Shown here piece after piece: positions 7,905 to 16,700 of a DNA stretch of 34,997 bases (position 1 is its first letter; each line of letters opens with the position of its first letter). Made by a program: the position numbers and the translations under genes. This DNA is from JASJCL01 sp050291585 (lineage in GTDB: Bacteria; Desulfobacterota; Desulfobacteria; Desulfobacterales; Desulfosarcinaceae): the NCBI GenBank assembly GCA_050291585.1, contig JBNKKA010000020.1:1-34997 (forward strand), read 5' to 3'. Below the pieces are notes generated by a model, which saw only the letters and a list, made by a program, of their open reading frames with translations, had not been told where the DNA came from and searched no databases.

Positions 7905-8705
7905 TCAGATATCCGTCTCGTTCCAGTTAGCCGCACCGAGGCGGCCGAGGATGCGCATGATGGTGTCCAAGGCCAGACCGATGAGGCCGATGACGAACAT
8001 TCCGCCCATGACGTAATCCATGCGCAGGGCATTGCGACTGTCCAGAATCAGGTAGCCCAGACCGGATTGCACTGCGATCATCTCGGCGGCCACGACCACC
8101 AGCCAAGCTATGGTCACCGACAGCCGCAGGGCGGTGATAATGTCGGGAATGATCGCCGGCAGGATAATTTTACGCAAGATTTCGCTGCGGTTGAAATTGA
8201 AATTGGCCGCGACCTGAAAAAAGATCGGATTGATGGCGTTGACGGCGATGGTGGTCGACACCACCAGGGGAAAGAAGCTGGATAGAAAGATAAGAAAAAT
8301 AGCTGGCTTGTCTCCGATACCGAACCACAGCATTGAAAGGGGGATCCAGGCCAGGGGCGATATGGGGCGCAAGAATTGAATCAAAGGGTTGATGAACATA
8401 TTGGCGCTGTGGAGTCGCCCCAGGAGGATTCCAAGGGGGATGCCGCAGAAGATGGCCAGATAAAAACCGGCCGTTACCCGGTAGAGACTAGCGACGGCAT
8501 GCCGGAAGAGTACGCCTTCGGCCATCAGTTCCCCCAAAGCGGTAATGACCCTTGCGGGCCCGGGAAACACATGGTGATCCCAGCCGCTGAAACGGGCGGA
8601 CAACTCCCATATGAAGACAAGTCCTGCAAAACCCAAGAGGGGCAGGAGCAACCGTCGCCTTGTCCATACCGGCTCACCGGCTTGTGATAGTGCCATGCCC
8701 ATCAT
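7905..8705 (-). CDS. NitT/TauT-type ABC transporter permease
   Basis: A 266-residue permease of the TauC/SsuC class with about six membrane segments: LLPLLGFAGLVFIWEL near 20, then LYRVTAGFYLAIFCGIPLGI near 70, and later ALRLSVTIAWLVVVAAEMI. The cytoplasmic coupling helix (EAA-type loop) lies near residues 155-180 in the NRSEILRKIILPAIIPDI stretch. TauE ends 15 bases upstream and the ATPase begins 6 bases downstream. The first codons are ATG ATG GGC ATG; the exact start among these is uncertain by three residues. Confidence 0.9.
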   Translation of the reverse strand: MMGMALSQAGEPVWTRRRLLLPLLGFAGLVFIWELSARFSGWDHHVFPGPARVITALGELMAEGVLFRHAVASLYRVTAGFYLAIFCGIPLGILLGRLHSANMFINPLIQFLRPISPLAWIPLSMLWFGIGDKPAIFLIFLSSFFPLVVSTTIAVNAINPIFFQVAANFNFNRSEILRKIILPAIIPDIITALRLSVTIAWLVVVAAEMIAVQSGLGYLILDSRNALRMDYVMGGMFVIGLIGLALDTIMRILGRLGAANWNETDI

Positions 8706-8720
8706 TTATAGGCCATCGCT

Positions 8721-9482
8721 TCAGTAGGAGTTATAGATCAAGTGAATGCCGATTAGGGTCAACAGAAAAACAAACACCTCTTTCAAGCGTCGCTCATGGA
8801 TGTGCTCCATCACCTGAGGTCCCAGTTGACCCCCAACGAGAACACCGGGCAGTGCCCAGGCCAAAACGCCCAAATGCGCCTTGGCACCCAGGGAAAAATG
8901 GATCAGGGCCCCGAGCAGGCAAGTGCCGAAAATAGTCGCAATGCTAGTGGCCACCGCGATACGCATACGCAGTTTGAGGCGACTGCGCAGGAGGGGGATG
9001 AGCCACTCGCCAATGCTGACGCTGAGCATACCGCTTGCCACGGCCATGACCGACACCGCGACAGCATAGGGTTTAACACTTTTCAGAGCGATGCGCCGTA
9101 GACCTGCATCATTATAGTCCTGATGGGCTGACACGAACAGGAAGGCTGTGGTCAGGGTCAACATGCCCAGGAAAAGTTCCAGGTGATCGGCTTTCAATTG
9201 GGTCGTCGCCCATCCTCCGGCGAGAATGCCCGGAATGGCCACCGCCAGCAGAAAAAGTGCCAGCTGCGGATCGATCTGTTTTTTACGCGCGTATGCCAGG
9301 GTGCCGGATCCCATCCCAACACCTTGAATCAGCAGGGAGGTAAACACAGCAGCATCCGGTTTGAGCTTCACTACGATGAGCAGAAAGGGCATCCACAAGA
9401 TCCCCCCGCCGATACCCACCGATGAGGCCGCCGCGGCGATGAAAACCCCAGCCGGGAAGGCCAGCCAGGCCTCACTCATCAT
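8721..9482 (-). CDS. TauE/SafE family sulfite or anion exporter
   Basis: A polytopic protein of about 253 residues in the TauE/SafE family. The longer reading frame back to 9587 is rejected because it runs through the preceding HAMP gene. The ATG at 9482 (or the adjacent ATG at 9479) overlaps that gene's stop in the string ATGATGAGTGA. The family hallmark, a glycine-rich first helix (FIAAAASSVGIGGGILWMPFLL), is followed by the second-half repeat with VASGMLSVSIGEWLIP. Some members export sulfite, sulfoacetate or thiosulfate; here the substrate is unknown, but the position beside a TauT-type ABC importer makes an organosulfur or sulfur-oxyanion role plausible. Membrane protein. Confidence 0.85.
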   Translation of the reverse strand: MMSEAWLAFPAGVFIAAAASSVGIGGGILWMPFLLIVVKLKPDAAVFTSLLIQGVGMGSGTLAYARKKQIDPQLALFLLAVAIPGILAGGWATTQLKADHLELFLGMLTLTTAFLFVSAHQDYNDAGLRRIALKSVKPYAVAVSVMAVASGMLSVSIGEWLIPLLRSRLKLRMRIAVATSIATIFGTCLLGALIHFSLGAKAHLGVLAWALPGVLVGGQLGPQVMEHIHERRLKEVFVFLLTLIGIHLIYNSY

Positions 9483-10107
9483 GCCCGGCATCCACCGTGT
9501 AGAAATTGAAGTACTCGACCATATCGGCCATTGTATCGATCTCGCCCTTGAGTTCCTCGATACAAGTATGCAACCAGCGGCCCTCATCTTTGCCCTGGGA
9601 AACGCCTCCCAACTCCTTAGTGACCTTATCGAGGTTACTTTGCGCAGAGGCGCATAAGTTGCGCGACATCAAGGTGATCTCCTGAAGGTTACTGGACATT
9701 TCATTAATAACATCGCCCAATTGGGACAACTCATTATGGGAATGAATGCAAATGGTTCGACTGAGATCTCCGCGCGAGATGGCCCGTGACACCCCGATCA
9801 TGTGCTGTAGGGGCTCGGTGATGTGCTTGATGAACATGGTTAGGACAATGATAATGACGAACAAAATGATGGCCACCATAAGAAGCGCTTTGGTGCGTAA
9901 GCGTTGAATGGGAGCTAAGGCGTCGACGGCACTCAGCTGCCCCCCTGCAAAGGCGGCCAGGTTAGTACTTAGTTGGTCGTTCAGGCGACCGCTGCCGGTT
10001 TCGGCAACAAACTCGAGCCCCACGAGGAGCGCAGCAAATCCGATGAGCAAAAAATAGATAATCATCGTGCGCTGCAGGGAGTATTTCGAGCCGGAGATCG
10101 TCTGCAT
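9472..10107 (-). CDS. HAMP-only membrane protein of the chemosensory cluster (second copy)
   Basis: A 211-residue protein with two membrane helices (about 14-33 and 74-93), a short 40-residue periplasmic loop, a HAMP domain (about 94-146, ending GDVINEMSSNLQEI) and a helical tail. It has the front half of a chemoreceptor but no MA signalling hairpin. The tail ends in YFNFYTV (199-205), which lines up with TYYLYDV in the other HAMP protein of the cluster (17589-18266). Preceded by the ParA gene with a 40-base gap; its stop overlaps the start of TauE. Its role is unknown: it could tether or tune the array. Confidence 0.7.
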   Translation of the reverse strand: MQTISGSKYSLQRTMIIYFLLIGFAALLVGLEFVAETGSGRLNDQLSTNLAAFAGGQLSAVDALAPIQRLRTKALLMVAIILFVIIIVLTMFIKHITEPLQHMIGVSRAISRGDLSRTICIHSHNELSQLGDVINEMSSNLQEITLMSRNLCASAQSNLDKVTKELGGVSQGKDEGRWLHTCIEELKGEIDTMADMVEYFNFYTVDAGHDE

Positions 10108-10147
10108 TTCTCTACCTGAGTGCGAGGTGGGGCGCAGGAAAATAGGT

Positions 10148-11092
10148 TCAGCTGGCTGCCGCTATGGGGGGCCGTTGCTGAATCTCCTGAGCCAGCTGGG
10201 AATAGGCCTGGCCGGCTTTACTGCTGGCATCGTAGTGCATCACCGGTTTGCCCATTATCTGAGCCTCCTTGACCTTGTTATCGTAAGGGATGCGGTGGAC
10301 AAAGATCTGGGTCGGGTACATGCCCTGGATTTTCTGGCAGATCATCTGGGAAGCTGCACTGGCGTCATCGAACATGGTGATCAGCACCTTGGCCTGGATG
10401 CCCGGGTTGGTTTTGCCGCGAATCATCTTTATCAAGCGCAAGATTTGATCTACACCGTGGGTGGAGAGAAAATCGCACTGGCAGGGTATGATCACCTGAC
10501 CCGCAGCGGTCAAAGCGTTTAGGGTGAACAGATCCACCGAAGGCGGTGTGTCGATGATAATATGATCGAACTGATCGGTAAGAAACTGCAACCTGTCAAT
10601 GAGCATATACTCAAAGTTCTCGGCATGAAAGTACTTCTTATTGAGCAGGATCATGCCCTTGTTGGATGGTAGCAAAGAGAGATTGGGTACGCCGGTCGGA
10701 CGGATGGCCGAGACAAGTGAGCGCTCCCGGGCCTTAACGGCATCGTAGAAGGAGCGTCCCTCTCGGACCCCCATACTCAAGCTGAGGTTAGCCTGGATGT
10801 CAAAATCTACCAGGAGCACCTTTTGCCCGGCGGCGGCCAGGGCCGCGCCCACATTCAGGGATGTTGATGTTTTGGCTACGCCTCCCTTCTGATTGCTGAC
10901 GGCAATGATATTGGTACGACTGGCTGAACGAGCCGCGGAAAAATCCATGAATTCGATCTGTTGTACCGCAACAGGACGATAAGCGGAAAAGATATTGCCA
11001 CAGCGTGAGCAGCGGGCCAGAAAGCGGTTGCCTTTGACTTTGTCATCGGCAATGCTATAGCGGGTTTCACAATGTTGACATACGACGATCAT
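10148..11092 (-). CDS. ParA/MinD-type ATPase with N-terminal zinc ribbon
   Basis: A 314-residue fusion. Residues 1-40 are a zinc ribbon of the MJ0042 type (C5-x2-C8 and C28-x2-C31). From about residue 60 it is a ParA ATPase: deviant Walker A KGGVAKTS (K69, K74; Ala replaces the usual second Gly), VLLVDFDIQANLSLSMG, and Walker B IIIDTPPS. ParA-type ATPases partition chromosomes and plasmids, and in some bacteria position chemosensory arrays (ParC, PpfA). The location inside a che cluster, with no ParB or parS nearby, favours array positioning. The ribosome site AAGGAG is strong. The same type of zinc ribbon begins the CheB protein at 21951-23189. Confidence 0.85.
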   Translation of the reverse strand: MIVVCQHCETRYSIADDKVKGNRFLARCSRCGNIFSAYRPVAVQQIEFMDFSAARSASRTNIIAVSNQKGGVAKTSTSLNVGAALAAAGQKVLLVDFDIQANLSLSMGVREGRSFYDAVKARERSLVSAIRPTGVPNLSLLPSNKGMILLNKKYFHAENFEYMLIDRLQFLTDQFDHIIIDTPPSVDLFTLNALTAAGQVIIPCQCDFLSTHGVDQILRLIKMIRGKTNPGIQAKVLITMFDDASAASQMICQKIQGMYPTQIFVHRIPYDNKVKEAQIMGKPVMHYDASSKAGQAYSQLAQEIQQRPPIAAAS

Positions 11093-11168
11093 TCCGGACT
11101 CCTTTTTTGCCGGTCATTCTATCCGCGGATGACTTCTGCCAAGCCGGTTGCCGTCCCGAATGGCAGCT

Positions 11169-12194
11169 TCACGTCATTAACGAAGTAATCGCCTCGGGCA
11201 GCTGAGGCTCCTCAAGGACCACGTCGGCCACTCCGAGATTGATGGCGTTATCCGTCAGGTTTGGGTAGACGCAGGTGTCCACCGCCTGTGCCATAGACAC
11301 CCCCGAAGCGTGCTGGATCTGAGCCAAACCACTGGCACCGTCGTTTCCCGTGCCGGTCAGCAGCACACCCACCGTATTTTGATGAAACACATTGGCTGCA
11401 GATGTAAAGAGCGCATTCAAGGGCTCATCTGAGGGGCCCTTGGCGACTATACAGGGCAAGCCCTCCTCGTTAGTGCCAATGGTAAGACCGGCACCCAGGG
11501 GACTGAGGTAACAAAACCCCGCCCGGAGCTCGTCGCCATCGTGGCCCACGGCCACTGTCCAGGGGACTTGCTCGTCGAACTTTTGCACAAAAGCATCGAT
11601 CACCTTGGGAGCGATCTCCTGTACCACCACGACCGCCGCCGGCAAGTCGGGGGGAAGTTGGGACATGAGCCGAATCACCGTATTGGGGCCTCCCAAAGTC
11701 GTCCCCAAAGTCACTATATAATCTAAGGACACGCCCCTACCAGCCGATTGGGTTGGGGTGGGCAGCAGTTGAACCCGCCGGATATTGCTCATGTTCACCG
11801 TACTGGCTATCTTGACGCGATCGAGGAGATTCTGGCGCGCCCGATCGATATCGGCGGACACCGATCCCGAGGGCTTGGGCACGAAATCGACCACCCCTAG
11901 ACGCAAGGCCTCGAAGGTGATGGCACCGTCTCCGGCCAAGGAACTCAGCACCACGATTGGCACCGGAGTCTCGATCATCAGATGACGGATGGTGGTGAGA
12001 CCGTCCATCCTGGGCATATCGATATCCAGGGTGATCACATCCGGCCGCAAGGCCTCTACTTTAGCGAGCCCGTCCAAGCCATCGCGGGCAGTCTCCACCA
12101 CTTCGATCTGATCATCCGAAGAGAGAATATCTGCGACGGCCCTGCGCATGAAGGCGGCGTCATCCACAACCAGCACTTTAATTTTAGAATCCAT
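11169..12194 (-). CDS. Response regulator with degenerate CheB methylesterase domain
   Basis: A 341-residue REC-CheB protein using the ATG at 12194, where MDSKIKVLVVDD begins; an ATG at 12227 would add 11 residues. The receiver is intact (D10/D11, phospho-acceptor D57, K107 in PKP). The effector aligns with CheB, but the catalytic triad is changed: the active-site Ser in GASTGG is T166 (GTTLGG), the His of QHMP is E193 (QEIAP), and only the Asp survives (D285 in LTGTGNDG). It is therefore unlikely to be a working methylesterase or glutaminase and may act as a phosphorylation-dependent binding protein. Separated by 72 bases from the preceding CheB-like gene. Confidence 0.85.
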   Translation of the reverse strand: MDSKIKVLVVDDAAFMRRAVADILSSDDQIEVVETARDGLDGLAKVEALRPDVITLDIDMPRMDGLTTIRHLMIETPVPIVVLSSLAGDGAITFEALRLGVVDFVPKPSGSVSADIDRARQNLLDRVKIASTVNMSNIRRVQLLPTPTQSAGRGVSLDYIVTLGTTLGGPNTVIRLMSQLPPDLPAAVVVVQEIAPKVIDAFVQKFDEQVPWTVAVGHDGDELRAGFCYLSPLGAGLTIGTNEEGLPCIVAKGPSDEPLNALFTSAANVFHQNTVGVLLTGTGNDGASGLAQIQHASGVSMAQAVDTCVYPNLTDNAINLGVADVVLEEPQLPEAITSLMT

Positions 12195-12266
12195 CGATAC
12201 CTGTGTTGTCTGAAGTTTGGGTCGCATGGGAATTTAGCTCGTCATTTCCGTTTAAAGGGCTGCGGG

Positions 12267-13688
12267 TCAATGATCAGCGACAAGGGCGGCAATCTGCGTC
12301 GGCGCCACTACTCGATCAGCCAGATCTTTCCTCACCAGGATTTCAAGGGTGTCCGCCACCACGGCATGCTGCGGATCCGCCACGACAACTCGCCCGCCAT
12401 TGGCTTTCACCGCCTGGATCCCTTTGAGGCTACCAATCTCGGCTCCGGAGAGAAAGGCGAGGGTCAGGCGTTCACGGAAAATATCGGTAGCCGCTGCGAG
12501 AATATCGTCCAAATGATTGTCACCCGCCAGGCAGCCAGAGTTTTCGACATCCGGTAACACCACGGCGGGCTCACCCGAGATAGTGCTTAAGGAGATGGCA
12601 CGCCCATTAGTCCCCAGGTAGCAGTGGCCGCTTTTAAGAAGGCTATCATCGCCCAGAGACATTACCGGAAGGTGGCAACGGGGATCAAAATACGCCACCA
12701 GCGTGTGGATCAGCGCCGGGGGTAGGGATAAGAGCACCACCACTGCCGAGGAGCAATCAGCCGGGATCTGACCCAGAAGCGCGGTCAAGTCCCCGAACCC
12801 GCCGGCACCGGCATTGATCAGGGTGAGCCGCTCACAGGCCGCCCCACCCGTGCCGGCCACCGATTCCTGCCCTGTGAGGGGCTGAGTCCGGATCCTCTGG
12901 AAGCGTTCAATCCGGGCCGTCGCAGCACGATGAACACGTTCTACGATCTTCTGCTGCTGAACGAGGATGTTACCACTTTTAATGGGTTTGCTCATGAAAT
13001 CGACGGCGCCGAGGTTTAGGAAGTCAATGATGGTCTGGTGGGCGGCACTGCCCAAGTTGCTCATGATTACTACTGGACAGGGATTTTTGATCATGATGTG
13101 TTTTAAAGCGGTGCTGCCGTTCATCACCGGCATATTGACATCCATTGAGATGATATCGGGCTTGAGGGCATCCAGCTGGTCCAGGGCCTCTTCACCGTTT
13201 TTGGCCGTGCCGGCGACCTGAATATGTTCATCGGCATTGAGCATGCTGATGAGGATTTTGCTCATGATGGGGGAGTCTTCCACCACCAGGACCTGCAGCA
13301 CATCGTCAGATGCGACGGGGGTTTCCGCGCCCTCGCCGGCTTGGCTGTCACGCTCATCCGCCTGGTGGGCGGCTTCCATCAGCAGGTATTGGTAGCCCTG
13401 CTGAATGGTCCGCTCAATGGTTCTGTCCTCGGCGATGGTCTCGAAGCCGCCACTTTGCCATCCCATGATGGCGAGAAAGGCTTCCTCTCCCTTGAGAGAT
13501 TGGGTCTCGGCATGAACGATTGACCCCGCATCGATGTAGATCATCCCCTGCTGATCGTCCTTGGTGACCTGGATCCCCAGGCTCACAGCAGACAGACAAC
13601 AGATCTGGATCAAATCTGCGAGTTGGATATTCTTCAAAGTACCGGCAAAACCAGCCCCTGGATTTTTCCCGTCCTGACCGTTGTTCAA
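12267..13688 (-). CDS. DUF4388-REC-CheB-like fusion lacking all catalytic residues
   Basis: A 473-residue protein starting with TTG. Residues 14-90 form a DUF4388 (PATAN) domain (FAGTLKNIQLADLIQICCL ... YIDAGSIVHAETQSLKGEEAF), which in other proteins mediates regulator interactions. Residues 131-240 are a receiver with D183 in SMDVNMPVMNG. Residues 288-470 follow the CheB fold, but the triad is absent: GASTGG reads NAGAGG (G294 for Ser), the His position is S321 (LSLPP), and LTGxGxDG reads LSGAEIGS (G419 for Asp). It should be an inactive pseudo-methylesterase. It lies 81 bases after cheA, a position usually held by a direct phosphotransfer partner. Confidence 0.85.
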   Translation of the reverse strand: MNNGQDGKNPGAGFAGTLKNIQLADLIQICCLSAVSLGIQVTKDDQQGMIYIDAGSIVHAETQSLKGEEAFLAIMGWQSGGFETIAEDRTIERTIQQGYQYLLMEAAHQADERDSQAGEGAETPVASDDVLQVLVVEDSPIMSKILISMLNADEHIQVAGTAKNGEEALDQLDALKPDIISMDVNMPVMNGSTALKHIMIKNPCPVVIMSNLGSAAHQTIIDFLNLGAVDFMSKPIKSGNILVQQQKIVERVHRAATARIERFQRIRTQPLTGQESVAGTGGAACERLTLINAGAGGFGDLTALLGQIPADCSSAVVVLLSLPPALIHTLVAYFDPRCHLPVMSLGDDSLLKSGHCYLGTNGRAISLSTISGEPAVVLPDVENSGCLAGDNHLDDILAAATDIFRERLTLAFLSGAEIGSLKGIQAVKANGGRVVVADPQHAVVADTLEILVRKDLADRVVAPTQIAALVADH

Positions 13689-13769
13689 TTTCGTTTTACC
13701 TTCGCTTGCAACCCTATTGATGAAGCAGCTTAACGGCGACCATCTAACGCTGGCAATTCAGATGGATGT

Positions 13770-16700
13770 CTAAATCACCTGACGCCGGGCCTGCTTGTGG
13801 GTACTCAGTTTAATCAGTTCATAAACGTCCAAAATCAAGGAGATCTGACCGTCGCCAAGGATGGTCGCACCGGAAAAACCGCTGTTCTCTTGGAGATAAT
13901 CCTCGAGGGGTTTGATAACCACCTCTTCCTGACCGAGCATGTTATCCACAATCAAGCCGACCCGTCTCTGACTGGTTTTGACGATGACGACGAAAAATTT
14001 ATCTGGATTTTCATAGTCTTTGTCCATGCCGAAGATCTCTCGCAAACGGATTAACGGGATGGTTTCGTCGCGCAAGTACATCACATCGACACCTTCGATG
14101 ACGGAAATCTCCTCTTTAAAAACCCGCAGGGTCTCATCGACCGCGGATAGGGGGATGGTGAAGAGTTCATTCATCACCCGCACTAAGAGGGCCGGTATGA
14201 TGGCCAGGGTCAAGGGGATCTTGATGCGGATGCGGGTCGATTTACCCGCAGCGGTGTCGACCTCCAGGGTGCCGTTGAGTTTCTCGATATTCTTCTTGAC
14301 CACATCCATGCCGACCCCCCGGCCGGAGGTGTGGGTGATCTTATCCGCGGTGGAAAAACCGGGAATCAGGATCAGATTGATGATCTCTTTTTCGCTAAGC
14401 TGGGTGGCGGCGCTCTCGCCGATGAGGCCCTTTTCGACTGCCTTGGCCTTGATCCGTTCGAGGTCGACGCCGCTGCCGTCGTCCTCTATCTCGATGACCA
14501 CGTGGTTGCTCTCATGATAGGCGTTCAAGGACAACACACCGGTTTCGGGTTTGCCTTTGCGAAGCCGCTCGGCGGTAGTCTCGAGACCATGGTCCACAGC
14601 ATTGCGAATGATGTGAACCAGAGGATCGGCGATGCGTTCAATCACCATTTTATCCAGTTCGGTGTCTTCACCGCGCAGTTGCAGTTCCACCTTTTTACCG
14701 GAGCTACGTGCCAAATCGTGCACCAGACGCGGATAGCGACTAAAGAGCTGGGCGATGGGCAGCATGCGCACCCGCATGACGCCCTCTTGCAGTTCGTTGG
14801 CTACCCGCCCGAGAGCCACCGTGGCCTCGCTAATGCGGAAGGTCAGCCCGCTGACCTGTTTGAACTCACGTTTATCCAGAAGCTTTCCCTGTTTGAGATA
14901 GTGCTGCAGTTCGCGCATCTCATTGCACAGCTGAGAGAAAAAGGCGCGGTTGACCACCAGCTCACCGACCTGGTTCATGAGCGCGTCGATTTTACCTGCA
15001 TCCACGCGGATGCTCTGACTCAGCATACGTCGGGCGACTTTGCTTTGCTGGGGTGTTTCGACGGCAGGGGGCACGGCAGTTTTCTTAGTCTCAGTCGTTT
15101 CAGCGGACGGAGCTTTAACCGGTTCGGCTGCTTCGGAAGGCGGTTGGGTCGAATCGGCCGAGGAAAGAAGATCTCTCTCGGTAACCAGCGACGATTTCGC
15201 ATCGGACGCGGCAGCTTGTACCGCATCTATACCAGCCAGGTTGTCGCCAGCAACGTCTTCGGTCGGCACTGCTTTTTCATCGAAAAGCTGGGAGAATGGA
15301 CTCTCGTCCTCATCGGAGATCCCATCAGCGGTATCTGTGAGATCATCAGAATTCACAGCTGCAAACTTAAAATCATCGTCTTCAGAAGCCTCGGTATACG
15401 AGGAAAAAAGTTCACCCTCAATGCCTTCAGGAAGATTTGCTTCCACCAGCGGGTGGGCCTGCAACATGGCATCAAAGGCAGACCCCAACTGGTCTAGAAG
15501 ATCAGAATTCACTGGACTGGATGCGGCATCCTCTTCAGGAGGGGTATCCGTATCAGTCGTCACGAGCGGTGTTTCCATTTCGGGGAGCTCGAGACCTTCC
15601 CATAGGTTGGGGAGGTCGCTTGCCTGAGGGAAGAAGCCAGCGATGGATTTCACAAGGGGCAGCACGCTATCCGCCAGCCAGGTAGCGCTCGACATGGCAA
15701 CTGCCGTCTCAAGGTCTGCCGACATCTTGTCCAAGTGGGTTTCCCACTCAGCATAGACTAGCAGCAGTTCCGAGTAGCCCATGTAATTGGCCGAAGAATT
15801 CAGGCTTTCCAGCTGCGTCCGGCAGTCTGTCAGCATCTCTGCGTCAACATAATCGCTCTGGCTTGCATGGCTGATGAGGCTTGCGATCCCATCATGAAGC
15901 TGCTGAAGAAATATATCCAGCAGCTCCTGATCGTTTTCTTCAACATAGTTAACTGGCGCCATTGGGAGATCGATGGTGTCTGAAAAGGTGTCTGCCAACG
16001 TCTCAGAAGAAGCTGGCTGCTCAGTCAGGAGTGCGTCATCAGCATCAACACTTTCACATGCGGCCGCCAGGCGCACCAGGAGGTCTTCACTTGGGGGTAA
16101 GGTAGCGCCGGAGGGTCCACTTGTGACCAGTTCCGAAATCATGCTGCGGAGGTGATCGCCCGCCGTGATCAACACATCCATCACCTCGGCATCGACAGGA
16201 CGATGCCCCTGACGCAGGTGATCGAGGAGGCTCTCCATGCGATGAGAAAGATCTGTGACACCGGGCAGGCCGATGTAATCCGCCGAACCCTTGATCGTAT
16301 GCACACAGCGGAAGATGTCGTTTAGCAAGTCGGGATGATCCGACGCCTGTTCCAGATGCAGGAGGGCGCTTTCCATCTCCTCCAAATGCTCCGAGGCCTC
16401 TTCTACGAAGTCGGTCAACAGCTCTTCATCCGTATCGCCTGCACCCTGATTGTCCGTGGCCGGTTCAGCCACCGTCTCCTCCGTAAGGGTTTCTTCCTCC
16501 AGAAAAGTACCTTCTAAATCGAGAAAGAGTTCGGGATCTTCAGCATCCGGTGTGGATGAAACCCCCTGCACCCCAGCACAATCGGCTGCATCCGATTCAT
16601 CCAGAAGCTCGTCCAGACAAACGTCTGAAAAAAGTTGAGCGTCAGCATCATCGGCTTCTACTTCTTCTGTAACTATTTCCGCAGACAATTCCTCCGCGGC

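Noticed and set aside
9483..9587. 35-residue N-terminal extension of TauE
   Set aside because: It is the shadow of the preceding HAMP gene in another frame; the hydrophobic family start follows the ATGs at 9482/9479.
14331..15497. 388-codon plus-strand open frame
   Set aside because: Lies entirely antisense to cheA, whose domains are clear; the translation has no domain and shows the skewed composition of a shadow frame.
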